DNA from: Pezizomycotina sp. ARF18
Taxonomy: Eukaryota; Ascomycota
NCBI GenBank assembly: GCA_002224055.1
Contig: AZLU01000110.1
Coordinates: 1 to 64,000 of the forward strand
Length of the DNA stretch: 64,000 nt
Direction: 5' to 3'
Below the pieces are notes generated by a model. It saw only the letters and a program-made list of their open reading frames with translations, was not told the DNA's origin and did no database searches. The translations under genes and the position numbers were made by a program. This document shows positions 24,173 to 34,583 of this stretch, piece by piece (the first letter of the stretch is position 1; every line of letters begins with the position of its first letter).

Positions 24173-24510
24173 CTTAACTGAAAGATTTATCTGTTGCTAG
24201 CCGACGGCAAGCAATACATCAAGCACATTTACGCAGGCAAGGTCGTCGACGATCCCCGGAACCAAGGTACAATCTCGCGGTGAAGATGTGCTTCGCCAGC
24301 CAGGAAGATATGGACTTTTACGACAAGGAATGCAAGGCCCATGCGGTAAGTTAAGCAGGCCAGATAGAACTTCTATATCTTTTTGCGACCGAGATCTGAC
24401 AGATGATTTCACGAAAATTCCAGGACCTCAAAGCTGCCGCCAAGGGCAAAGTCAACCCTCCCACCGTTATATTCTACCCGGAACAGTATCGGATGAGCTG
24501 TAATCATTAA
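23987..24510 (+). CDS. Stress-responsive A/B-barrel (Dabb) domain protein
   Basis: Small protein of about 105 residues that resembles the Dabb family, dimeric ferredoxin-like barrels with varied roles. Exon 1 encodes MAPTNEIHRLTLFKIEDPAN, then VDMMMEQYQKMHKVAVK, and ends at 24097. The intron 24098-24200 contains a T34 run. Exon 2 gives DGKQYIKHIYAGKVVDDPRN, then YNLAVKMCFASQEDMDFYDK. A second intron (24346-24423, 78 bases) precedes DLKAAAKGKVNPPTVIFYPE and the stop at 24510. Two single bases seem missing: a G at the first splice donor, and a T in GGT(T)ACAATC near 24267. The gene sits between the isomerase and fumarylacetoacetase genes, head-to-head with the former and in tandem with the latter. 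That placement suggests a role in tyrosine degradation; no reaction can be assigned from sequence. Confidence 0.8.
24135..24168. repeat. T34 homopolymer inside Dabb intron 1
   Basis: Thirty-four T located upstream of the intron's acceptor AG at 24199-24200. It could act as a very long polypyrimidine tract. Confidence 0.9.
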
Positions 24511-25229
24511 CCGTCTGTTAAATTCTGCGCCGGTTCTCGTCCTTAGATAAATCTAGATAGCTTGTAAAGACAGGGCAGTCAATTTGAAGCCATTGCATAG
24601 ATTTAATATTTCACTACGATTGTGAGCCATTGTTAGTTTTGTAAGCAGGGTTTCGCGGCTATAAGTCAAGCTTTCAATCATAACAACAGATTGCAACAAA
24701 AAGCACTGCCGAAACTCCCGAAATTGTAATCCGATTGCTTGTTATAGAGAGACGATAAAAGATGGATGTAAGGGACGGATTTAAAGGCTGAATATCCCCT
24801 TTCTTCAATTGGTTGCAAATTGCTGTGCAGAAGCTATCTGTACTGTTTTAATGATGGTTATGGTGAGTGGGTTCCGGGTTTTGACCATCGCCGCTTAACA
24901 GCGGCACTTCTTCCGTCCTCGGCCAGTCCATTCCGCATCTCGATAACCACCACCACAAGCAGCAACCACGCTATCTTTAGAGCTCAAGCTTCGGATATCT
25001 GCCTAAGTCAGTAGTAGTTATAGTTTTTTTTTTTTTTTTTCGGTCGTCGTCGTCGTCCAATCTCCTGCTATATATCGATACTATCATTAATTGTCGTTTG
25101 ATAAATAAATCGAGGACCGTCCTTTGATTCCACTAAAAACAAGGTGTTCCTTATCTCTAACTCTTCGCTACAGACAAACTAGTGTCGTTCTCATCCTCAT
25201 CCTCATCCTTCACCGGCCAATACTCCACA
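24511..25229. other. Dabb-FAH spacer with FAH promoter
   Basis: No gene recognised. It contains a T18-like run near 25023-25040 followed by CGTCGTCGTCGTC. An in-frame ATG at 25182 would extend fumarylacetoacetase by 16 Ser-rich residues, but the downstream ATG fits the family better. Confidence 0.45.
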
Positions 25230-26614
25230 ATGGCACAGATTAACATCCCCGAGGGCTCGGATTTCACCCTTGCCAACATCCCCTTCGGCATCTTCTCCTC
25301 TTCCTCAAACCCTACCCCCAGACCCGCAACGAGGATTGGCGACCACGTCATTGACCTGTCCAAGCTCGCGAATGCGATCTCTTCCAAGGTCAACAGCGAC
25401 TGGGTCCGTGGTGCTCTGCAACAGCACACCTTGAACGAGTTCGCGAGCTTGGGCCGCGAAGTCCGCGCTGCGACCCGCAATGCTATTATTGGGCTCGTGC
25501 TAGCAGCTGACAATGCTGTAGCTGAAGCCGCGGTCAACGTCCACCAGGAGCAGGTCAAGATGCACCTGCCGATGCATATTGGAGATTACACGGACTTCTA
25601 CGCTGGCATAAACCACGCTACCAATGTGCGTTTTGCATTTACTTGGAGATTCTTTTTCAATCATACTCTTAAACGGAAACCGTGTTTGAAACTAACAGGA
25701 GCCTTTCACACTTTTTTTAATATAGGTTGGCATCCTCTTCCGCGGCAAAGACAACGCCCTGCAGCCAAACTACCTTCACCTCCCCGTCGGCTACCACGGC
25801 CGCGCCTCCACCGTCGTCGTATCGGAAACTCCAGTCCGCCGCCCCCTAGGACAAACCCTGCCTCCGGGCAACGCAACTCCAAACTTCGGCCCGTGCATGA
25901 AGCTCGACATCGAGCTCGAGATGGCCTGCTACGTCTCCCGCCACAACTCCATGGCGAGCACATCGACATCAAGGACGCGGAGGACTACATATTCGGCTAC
26001 AGCATCATGAACGACTGGTCTGCCCGCGACATCCAGGCGTGGGAGTACGTGCCCCTCGGACCTTTTAACGCGAAGAACTTTGCCACGACGGTTTCCCCGT
26101 GGATCGTCACGGACGAGGCGCTTGAACCATTCAGGACCGCGCGCAGGGATACGGGGGAGCTATTGCCGTACCTAAGGGATGAGCGGAGGGCGGGCAAGGA
26201 GGTGTTCGACATCCAGCTTGATGTTTTCTTAAGGGCGAACGGAACGAACGACCTTAAGCACGTGTTCAGGACGAGCAGCGCGCACCTGCTGTATTCGTTC
26301 CCGCAGATGGTTGCGCATCATACTATTACCGGGTGCGCGCTGAATCCTGGTGACTTATTGGGCTCGGGAACGATCTCGGGCACCGATGCCAAGTCTGTCG
26401 GTAGCTTCCTGGAGGCATCGCAGAACGGGAAGGACGTAATTGACCTTGGCGACGGTATCCAAAGGAAGTGGCTCGAGGATGGCGACGAGGTCGTCCTCAG
26501 GGTTCCGCTGGCCAAGGAGATAAGAAGGTTGGCTTCGGTGACTGTGCTGGCGTCATTACTCCCGTTCACTGGGGGAGGTGGTCGCAAGTCCAGGGAAAGA
26601 AGAAGGATGCATGA
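25230..26614 (+). CDS. fahA: Fumarylacetoacetase
   Basis: Last enzyme of tyrosine degradation: it hydrolyses fumarylacetoacetate to fumarate and acetoacetate. It starts [20 protein letters not shown]; an ATG 48 bases upstream is in frame but less family-like. Exon 1 ends at 25625 after [18 protein letters not shown], the metal-site signature DYTDFY. The intron 25626-25725 has an ACTAAC branch point. Exon 2 continues [64 protein letters not shown] and [20 protein letters not shown]. Later segments include [18 protein letters not shown] and, in a final frame, [18 protein letters not shown], ending at 26614. One G is missing near 25953 (MG-EH) and one near 26520 (GAGGAT shown as GAGAT). Length of about 428 residues matches the family. 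Confidence 0.92.
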
Positions 26615-27156
26615 ATGTTGAACTCTTTTTTTCCTCTAAGATTTACATGTGTATAATTTTACCTATGGTTCCGAAAAAGAAAAAAGAGCGTGCTTTATTT
26701 CCTTCCGTCAACGTCCACATAATGCTGAAATTGCTAGCTAGAGAGCTTTGCTTGTCTTAGATATAAAATGGACCAATTGCACATGAAATGCCCCACTTTT
26801 GTTACTAGTAAAAGACGTTGTGAAATTTCTACAGGGCATAACGGTGGCAGCTCGACCTCTTATTTCGACTAAAATAATATACTAAGTAGAGGTAAGCAAA
26901 ACATTAAAGTTTAAATTTATCGATATAGACTTGATATCGCAGTTTAAGAAAAAGAGGCTTTCCTTACGAGGATCATTTCCCTTCTTCACGATTCAAACCA
27001 AAGAAGATATCGATACGAGTTCTCAAGCCCTAAGTTAATCGAATACGATATCCTCAAGGAACAGGGGAAAACTCGGCGAAGTTCGTTTTACAGTCGCCTA
27101 GAAAAATAAAGAAAAGAAAAAAAGTTAAGCTATAAGCAGCCTAGTAGCTTTCTCGT
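26615..27156. other. FAH 3' flank
   Basis: AT-rich sequence with no recognised gene. Confidence 0.5.
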
Positions 27157-27640
27157 TTAAATCTTGGTCTTCTTGTAACCGTCTCTAGACTCCACACCTA
27201 GAGATGGATAAAAATTTCGTTACGAGAATTCGAAACGAGGAAAACAGAGCTAGCTATTAGAGTCTTACCAAGGCAAAACTTATACTGGTAGTGACCTTTC
27301 GTTTTGTCGCGAGAACTGGGATCTTCAGTGTCGATCGTCTTCCCCTGAGTCTGGAGATGTCCGCTGCCGCAGCTGTCAATGGCTAAACTTGCATCTTTGG
27401 TAAAGTAAAGTAATGAAGAAATGAAAATAGAAGCCAGTTCTCTAGAGGATTCAAAAAACCAATCTTCCAGTATAACGGTCCCCGTTTACCGGGTCGATTT
27501 TAATTATGATTCTGGGTGAACTGAACGGGGGGGCAACGGTTCCCATTGGGCGGGAAATACTTGCCGATGTGAACGTTGGTTGCACGCCCTGAGAGGCAAG
27601 GGATCACGATCGAGAAGCTATCCAAAACCTCATGTAGTTC
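27157..27640 (-). CDS. Possible small Cys-containing unknown gene
   Basis: Not recognised. A minus-strand spliced reading gives ILEDWFFESSRELASIF, later AIDSCGSGHLQTQGKTIDT and KTKGHYQYKFCLG. Then comes a clean intron (GTAAGA near 27269 to an AG near 27200), and the tail VESRDGYKKTKI stops at 27157. The splice joins in frame. Upstream in another frame is SGRATNVHIGKYFPPNGNRC, also coding-like. No start codon or signal peptide could be fixed, and a stop separates the two parts unless another intron or a lost base lies between. It could be a small four-cysteine protein or chance. The extent given is a guess. Confidence 0.3.
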
Positions 27641-28416
27641 AGCTAGTTTCCTGAATGGATTCCTCAAGATTGATTTAAACTAAACATTAATGAAATCTAT
27701 AATTAAAGATTGAGATGAATTAGATAGAATAGAATAGTTATAAAAAATGAGGCGCAAAAGCCCCTACGCACTAACGATTTTGCTAATTATAATCGGCCTC
27801 TCATTTCCCAGGCGGCGTCAAAAAAAAAAAAAAAATGTCGGTAACTGCGCAAGAAGGCGATAATTGCCCTGTTTGCACAGAGCGAGGCATTAATTAATTG
27901 ATCAATTAATAAACGAAGTAAGGGATGGCTATCGACCGATCGTGTGCACACGCAGGGTGCTTGCGCTTGACAGGGCTCTTCTGTCGAAATCCCTTTTTTT
28001 TTTGACATTAAGTAGATGGAAGCGGGCCGGAGAGTTCCTATCGTGTGCGGCGTACGCCATAAGCTATGCCGTAGCGGTGGGCCAGCCGCCAGCTTCTCCA
28101 TGCGTGGGGTTATGAATCATAATAAGAGAGGCCAGGGATTGTGAGGGCGGCGACAGGGTCTCGGGAAGCTCGTTAATTTTAATAATACCCTAATAGCTGT
28201 ATTATTGAATCACCAACTGGCTTTTTTTTTTTTTTTTTAATTTAATATAATTGCAGTAGCGATAGTGAATTTTATTTTCTTGTATCACCAACAACTTCTT
28301 GTTTATATTATCATAACTATTGGTGCAAAAGGGAAGATAGGGGATTTTGGCTAGACTGCTCGATAGCCAATTGGTATTGACCATCAGTCGGGGTAGCGCC
28401 GAGGCAAAAAGTTCCA

Positions 28417-28470
28417 TCCCGTTGACCACCGTCCCGTTTACCACCGTCCCGTTTACCACCGTCCCGTTTT
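28417..28470. repeat. 15-base tandem repeat, about 3.6 copies
   Basis: Adjacent units of TCCCGTTTACCACCG (first copy with G for T at one place, last copy partial). Because 15 is a multiple of three, the minus strand reads a repeating VNGTV peptide. I do not regard that as a gene. Confidence 0.85.
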
Positions 28471-29845
28471 CCGCCTGAGATAAAATAGACGGTGGTAGTG
28501 GGGCGGAAAGAACTATAAAGTGACGGGATAGATAGGGATTAGTTCAAAGTTGAAGACTCCAGCTTTCACCTTCACTAAGGTGTATCTCCTTCCCAGCTTT
28601 TGGAAAAAACAAGCTCAGCCGTCAGAGAGCCGATAGTATTCCTCTGTATATATTCTGCATACACATTTTATGCAATTGAATTCGAAAAGCTGGTTTTCTA
28701 ATTAGGCTTTGCGTAAGGCAAGGGGGTCTTGCATGTGAGAAAAAAATGCTTCTCACCGCGATCCGATTAATCTCGAGTGAGGGTTTTTGTTATCAGCGCG
28801 GGAGACACGCGACGACAACGTTTGGGGTGGAGGACCAGGAATAACCGCCTCCAAGATTTGACGTCCTCTAGAATTGGGAGAAGGGGCAACAAAGCTTAGC
28901 GGACCCAAAAATGAACCCCCCGACGGAACCCCCCAGGTCTGTTCGTTAACCTTGTCGACCTTTGGTGATAAAGGCGCGCGTTTCGTTTCTTTTCGCCTGC
29001 ACCGGGCAGGGAAACGGAGAAATGAATAAGTAATAAACCATTAGATAGCAAAGGATACGATTGTATTACGAGAATGATCCCGAACACGGGAAAGCCACAA
29101 TCTTTGGCTAGAACATGCGCGATGGATCAAAATCTCGGAAAAGTTGGAAATGGTTTCTATGGATTAATGTCAGGAATAGAGGGAGAGAAACAGAAGAAAG
29201 AAAAGGGAGTTTAAAAAAACGTTCTAGTATCGATATATCGTTTTTCTTTTTGTTTTGCTTGCAGCCGGCGTGTGCTTCCGCTGTGCCCTTGCGCCCCCAA
29301 GCCCGCCTCTTCTTGCCCAAAAGGAAGAAGAAATGTCCACGAAAAGGGATCATTGGCCATGTTTTTTAGATGAAAAGTCTGGGTGAGCTAAGGAGCTATC
29401 AAGCTAGAGGAGAGATCGACCCGCATGGGCACCCGTTTACCAAACTTCCCAAATATTAAACCGCTAATCAGTTCCAGGACATCGCAAGTGTAGATCATTT
29501 CCCTTAGATGAATCCTCAATATTTCTTGATATAATGTGTATTAAAGTAGTAGCTGGATATATTGAGAGACATTTCTCTCTTAAACTTACCATATCGTTGT
29601 TCTCTCGTTCTCCTTCCCCTGTCTTTTTAAAAAACCATCGAACGCCTCGTGGGCTTTCCCTTTTCTTTTCTTTTCTTTTTTTCTTTTTTTTGTGATATAT
29701 TGATATCACTTTGGAAAACCAACAGCTGCGAGTTCGAAGGTTCCTTTGCATTGCTGTTGGCCGTTTTACGTCCTGTGAAGCTGTATCACTCCAATTGCAT
29801 TTCAAAGTGTCTGCTCCCACCTTGCAAAGAAGGGTCTTGGTTCCT

Positions 29846-29880
29846 TATCTATCTATCTATATATATATATATATATATAT
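29846..29880. repeat. TATC/TA microsatellite
   Basis: ATCT units merging into about eleven TA units, about 150 bases upstream of the GPCR start codon. Confidence 0.85.
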
Positions 29881-30028
29881 AGGGTTCCAACCTCCACCCA
29901 TTCCTGGTTTTCCTGTTGTTCATTAGGCATATCTCTGAGAAGACCTGTCTTTCTGTGCAACAGAAGATCTTCCCTTACCTTATATGCTCTTCCTTTGATC
30001 TTCCATACATTCGAACATATCCGTCAAG

Positions 30029-31401
30029 ATGATAGGCTCTACTCTTTCCTCTCATGAAAGAACGGTTTCTATTGCCGTTATGATTGCCTCGATAAGCTCA
30101 ATCATATTTGCAGTTTTCATGATTGGAGGTTATGTATTTATACCTTCTCTGCGGACATTTAGACATTGGTTAGTTCTGCTCCCTCCTGAATGAATGTAAA
30201 CGACAACTGGTGCAAAATACTTACAATATTCTTCAAATAGCTTGATATTAGGACTCGCCATCGCAGAGTTCTTCTTAGCTCTAAACTTCTTCGCCGCAAC
30301 ATTTTCCGCACTGGTCGGACACCACCCTCTTTCCTCACCTTTATCTTCGACGTTCTGCTCCTTCAGCGGCTTCATAACACAGATCTTCTTTATGATGATA
30401 GACTGCTGGGTCCTCGCGATCGCCGTCATGACTTACCTCACCATCGCTGAGAAGACGCGTATGTCAACCTTCGTCCAGCGCCACCAGGTGTGGCTGTGGA
30501 TCGCAATCTGGTCCTTCTCGATAGCCTGCGCGTCGGTGGGCTTCGGCATATGGGCCTACTCTGACGTCGGCGGCTTCTGCTGGTTCGAATCCGCGAAGCT
30601 CCGCCTGATCGTCAACTACGCGCCCCGCTGGATCGTCATCATCGTCAACATGGCGCTATACTGTCGCACCTTCGTCCTCATCCGCCGGGCTCAGCGGCGC
30701 GGGCTCATACGCGCCGCCCGTGGGCAGGGTCCGCCTCCGACTACTTTATCCAACCCTAGCACGACGACCACAAACGCACCTATGCCGCCTACGGCCCCCG
30801 CTTCCTCCGCGGATAGCGCGACGCTGTACTCCGGCGGCAGCGTCATCGCCCAGCAGGAATCCAGCTACGCCATCCTCGCACGCCAGCGCGAGCGCGAGCG
30901 CCACCACGACCGCCTCCGCCGCACCAGCTTCCTCATGACCGCTTACCCCGTCTGTTACGCTATCCTGTGGGGCATTCCAACCGTCATCATGCTGTACCAG
31001 ATCTGCAACCTCGGGAGGACCACCTCCTTCCCCTAGGGTTGGACTGTTTGTCTAAAGTTACCATCGCGCTCAACGGTTTCATCAGCGGGCACATATATGG
31101 TTTCAACGAGCGGAGTCAGATCGCATGGGTAAACCTGATCATCAACACCATGCTGCGAACGAAGAAAGCGGAAAGGCGACCGGGTAACGCTAACGGTGAG
31201 CAAGTCGATGACTGGAACGCGCACAGCCACGCCGTAGACAAGCTGCAGATTGAAGGTAGAACGACCTCGGAACAGAGGCAGCCGTCGGTTACCTCGACCG
31301 TTATTGACAGCCGTCGTGTTGATATCGAGAAAGGTCCAACCTTCCAACGGAGGGAAGAAGATAGAGATAGTGCGCCTCTCCTCGACGGTCGAGGAACCTA
31401 A
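30029..31401 (+). CDS. cAMP-receptor-like G-protein-coupled receptor
   Basis: Seven-helix receptor resembling the fungal Git3/cAMP-receptor-like group that senses nutrients through G-alpha and cAMP. Exon 1 (30029-30168) starts MIGSTLSSHERTVSIAVMIA and spans helix 1. A 72-base intron (30169-30240) follows. Exon 2 includes LILGLAIAEFFLALNFFAAT, ITQIFFMMIDCWVLAIAVMT and WLWIAIWSFSIACASVGFGI. Then come WIVIIVNMALYCRTFVLIRR, a long third cytoplasmic loop rich in Ser/Thr/Pro and Arg, and SFLMTAYPVCYAILWGIPTV. After a missing C near 31034 the frame goes on through LSKVTIALNGFISGHIYGFN to a polar tail with KGPTFQRREEDRDSAPLLDG, stopping at 31401. The ligand is unknown. It is convergent with the kelch gene. 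Confidence 0.8.
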
Positions 31402-32397
31402 GTAAACCAAAGCTTCCTGAACGACACCTTTCCTTTCTTGTGTGTGTATTAAAAAAAAAGTTTCCTCTATGTATGAACCATATATTCCATATCCTTCCCC
31501 ACCTCAAATCGTTCCAAATTTTTTGTCCATACTTTCTTTATTCCCCAACTGTATATTCTTCATTTCCAACCGTAAAAGCTGCTGTACGATTTAAAGAGTG
31601 TTTTTTTCTGTATATAAGTTCCTTCGGAACAGAAGGGCTACTATCGATGTAGATATAATAGTTTTTGAGGTATATAACTATATATATATATATATACACT
31701 TTTGTTCCTGGTGCAATATGATCTTATGAAGACTATTATCCTCCTTCAGAGGGTCTTCAGACCGATTATTACTATCGTGACCAGAATAGAATCTATTGAA
31801 ATACTTAATAATTAAATGAAAACAGAGGATGTCTAAAAATATAATTTGAGAAAAATAGCCTGAGAGGAGAGTTGAACGAAGAATCCAACTTGATCGACGT
31901 AGCTTAGGAAACAAATATATAGCAAATCGCACGCAAGAATATCCACACGCACCGCTCGCCGGTGCAGAGAAAAAGTCTGCGTAACGATTGGAAATGAGAC
32001 CTGTTAACGGTTACACAGGGTGATTGCCCCGGATTGGACAGCTTGAATTCAACTTCGTCAGCATAGGTCAGCGGACTGGATATACGCTAGTTTATTATAT
32101 AAATCCGTAGGGAGCTATGATAGTAAAAGGCATCTTGTTATACTGCAGAAATTATATTACTAAATGCCCAAGAGTGTCTTCATTTAGTTACAGGCTCAAA
32201 ACGCAGCAAAGCTGACTTAACCAGCTCCACAGACCCAAGATTAATTGAATTCCCCGGCTTCGTGTTACACATTTGGGCCTCTAATTCGGTAGGACATTCT
32301 TTTTCCCTTGTAAACTTATATACTATTAGGCTTTTTGCTATGGTATCTTCTATCAACTTAGTATCTATTGTAACAAATGATAAAAAACCCTTTCATG
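31402..32397. other. Spacer between convergent GPCR and kelch genes
   Basis: AT-rich, with an AT tract near 31677-31696. No gene recognised. Confidence 0.5.
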
Positions 32398-34583
32398 TCA
32401 CCGACTAGCGCGGTTATTTTTTACATAAGCCGGTAATTCAACCGGCGGCGCATGCGAGCCCGGTAACTCCACCGGCTCCTGCACGGGTATCGGTACCGGC
32501 GAACCGGCGGGCTGCGGCTTGTAATAGCTCGCAGCGCCGTGGCTCGACGAGTTCGACTCCATCTCCTGCACACCCTGCCCGTTAAAGTCCTGCCGCCATC
32601 GCTGCCGTTGAATCGGACATGGCTGTACACCGGTGGTTTTGGCGCGTCCTTCCGTCTACGTCGTACGAGGAACCATACAAGACCTGCTACTACCGCTATG
32701 GCAGCGATGCCAGCAACTATACCGCCGGCAATTGCTCCGTTATTACTCTTCTTGGGTTCGTCCTTGTTGTTCTTTCCGCCTTTCTCAGGGCTAGCAGAAG
32801 TGGTAGTATTAGTATTAGCCTTGGAGGACGTTTTAAATAGGGCTTGTAAATCTGGATCAGTAAATCCTCCGCGGCTGTTGCACCGTCGCACCGCCCTTGG
32901 CGTCTCCGCCAACGATCTTGGACAAAGCCGAGGGACTGTGTATGCTGCCGCGTTCGTGTCGAATTTGTCCGTCCACTGGTGCGTACTGGTGTCGAAAATG
33001 CGGTACATGTTCTCCGGCTCGCACACCCTTTTATTGCGGTCCTTGTTCCTTGTTCCGTCTTCGTTTACAGGTATCATCCATCCACCGGCCAAAATCATCA
33101 GACTGTTGTACGCGTTGCACGTGTGTTGCAAGCGTGCGCGGAAACCAGCTGGAGTAGCAGTCGTCCAAACGAACGCCGGGATGGAGAGTACGTCGACCTG
33201 GTCAATGTTGTATTCGGAATTATATCCGCCGTAGATGTAACTGTGCGAAAAAAAAAAAAAAGAAATGTATTGTTAGCTCTATATACCTTCAATGTAATGG
33301 CTTTGTGGAAGTCTGCTCTTACATGAATGTCTGGCTCTTGTCGGGCGCCTGCTGAACGACCGCGCAGAATTGAATCCGGGGGCGAATATTACCCGACGCC
33401 CGCTGCTGATGCCATTTCTGGCTCTCAACATCGAAGACGGATATTTGATTCATATCATTCTGTGTGTATCATATTCATTAGCGCTTTGCGTACGTTTCCT
33501 AAACGGTTTATACGGCTTTACTTACAAAAGAAGACGTATCACTTCCCCAGTTGAATTGGGCATCTGGGGACAAGGAAAGGCCGCCAAAGGCAACAAAGCC
33601 GCCTTTATTGCCTATCGAATCGACGTACACCATGACACTAATTTACTAGAGTTAGTCCCTTTGCTCCACCACTAAAATCACGGCGGAGGAGGCAATAGGT
33701 AACCGCTTACCCTCCAGCTTGTGTTCCATACGTATTCAGAGATGTCGTAGGAATGATGCTTGCAGCTCCACCGGTGAGTGGTAAAGACACCATTCCCGTC
33801 TGCAGGTAACCTGTTGTCCCATTCATAGCCTTAACTCATATTGGAAATCTTGTTAGTCAATTCCTTAAACTCCTGCGTGCATTGTACCCTTCGGTTTATT
33901 TCCCACATACCGGGTCATTATCGGCATCCCTCAATCCTCCCAAGTAATACCCGTTTCCCTCAGAATCCTGCACCCAACTTCCACACCCTCTAATCGGCAA
34001 TTTATCTACGTCTCTACTCGTCCAGCTGTTTCCTGCAATATTATACTCGTAAACTTTCGTATCCCCAAGTGCGTCGTTTTCCAGTCCTCCAGTTTCGGGT
34101 CTGTCGCCGCCGTAATAATACAACTTCTTCCCTGCCCTTCCTGTCCACAAAGCGGCATAACATCCCCTATCCGGCGCACTCGTTGCTGGCATCGAAATGT
34201 TCCCAGCGATGGCTGGCGATGTTGCATCCCAAGATTTCGAGAGGTCTACTTTAATTATACGGCGAGAAGGACCGTCATCGTAACCGTCACTACCAGGTGA
34301 TTGGTATTCTACTTGGCCGCCGACGAGGAACAGGGTCTTATCGACGATGTTTGCTTAAGAGGAGGGAAAAGAAGTCAATATATTGAGAATTTCGCATGAA
34401 GATCAGGCACTACTGGAAGAAAGATCACATACATGTATGGTAAGCTAATGTGCAAAACTTGTCCACAGCTTTAAGGTCGCGTCCGTGCAGGAGCTCTATC
34501 GACCGAGATATCGAGGGCAGCGCATCTGAACTCTGCGTCGCGCATAACAGTAATGTTATCCGTAATATCGATTTCCACCTCAT
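32398..34583 (-). CDS. Secreted single-pass membrane protein with kelch repeats
   Basis: Type I membrane protein. The start MRWKSILRITLLLCATQSSD is a typical signal peptide. The outer part carries kelch-like blades: DRGCYAALWTGRAGKKLYYY, GGDRPETGG, DTKVYEYNIAGNSWTSRDVD, GCGSWVQDSEGNGYYLGGLR and, near the end, CNAYNSLMILAGGWMIPVNE with MYRIFDTSTHQWTDKF. A Thr/Lys-rich stalk leads to one membrane segment (AIAGGIVAGIAAIAVVAGLV then WFLVRRRRK) at roughly 32650-32730. A Pro-rich cytoplasmic tail with two PVELP motifs stops at 32398. Several introns and a few frame changes (near 33170, 32890 and 32600) interrupt it. Ligand and role are unknown; fungal relatives are usually annotated as cell-wall-anchored kelch proteins. 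Confidence 0.75.

Larger units (their letters stand above)
27641..30028. other. Gene-poor spacer with short tandem repeats
   Basis: No gene recognised in about 2.4 kb. It holds an A14 run near 27821-27834, a T16 run near 28222-28237, the 15-base tandem repeat near 28417-28467, and a TATC/TA tract at about 29846-29880. The last few hundred bases should contain the promoter of the GPCR gene. Confidence 0.5.

Noticed and set aside
28202-28459. Repeat-encoded VNGTV peptide on the minus strand
   Set aside because: It comes only from the 15-base minisatellite; the rest of the frame is a T-run translation.
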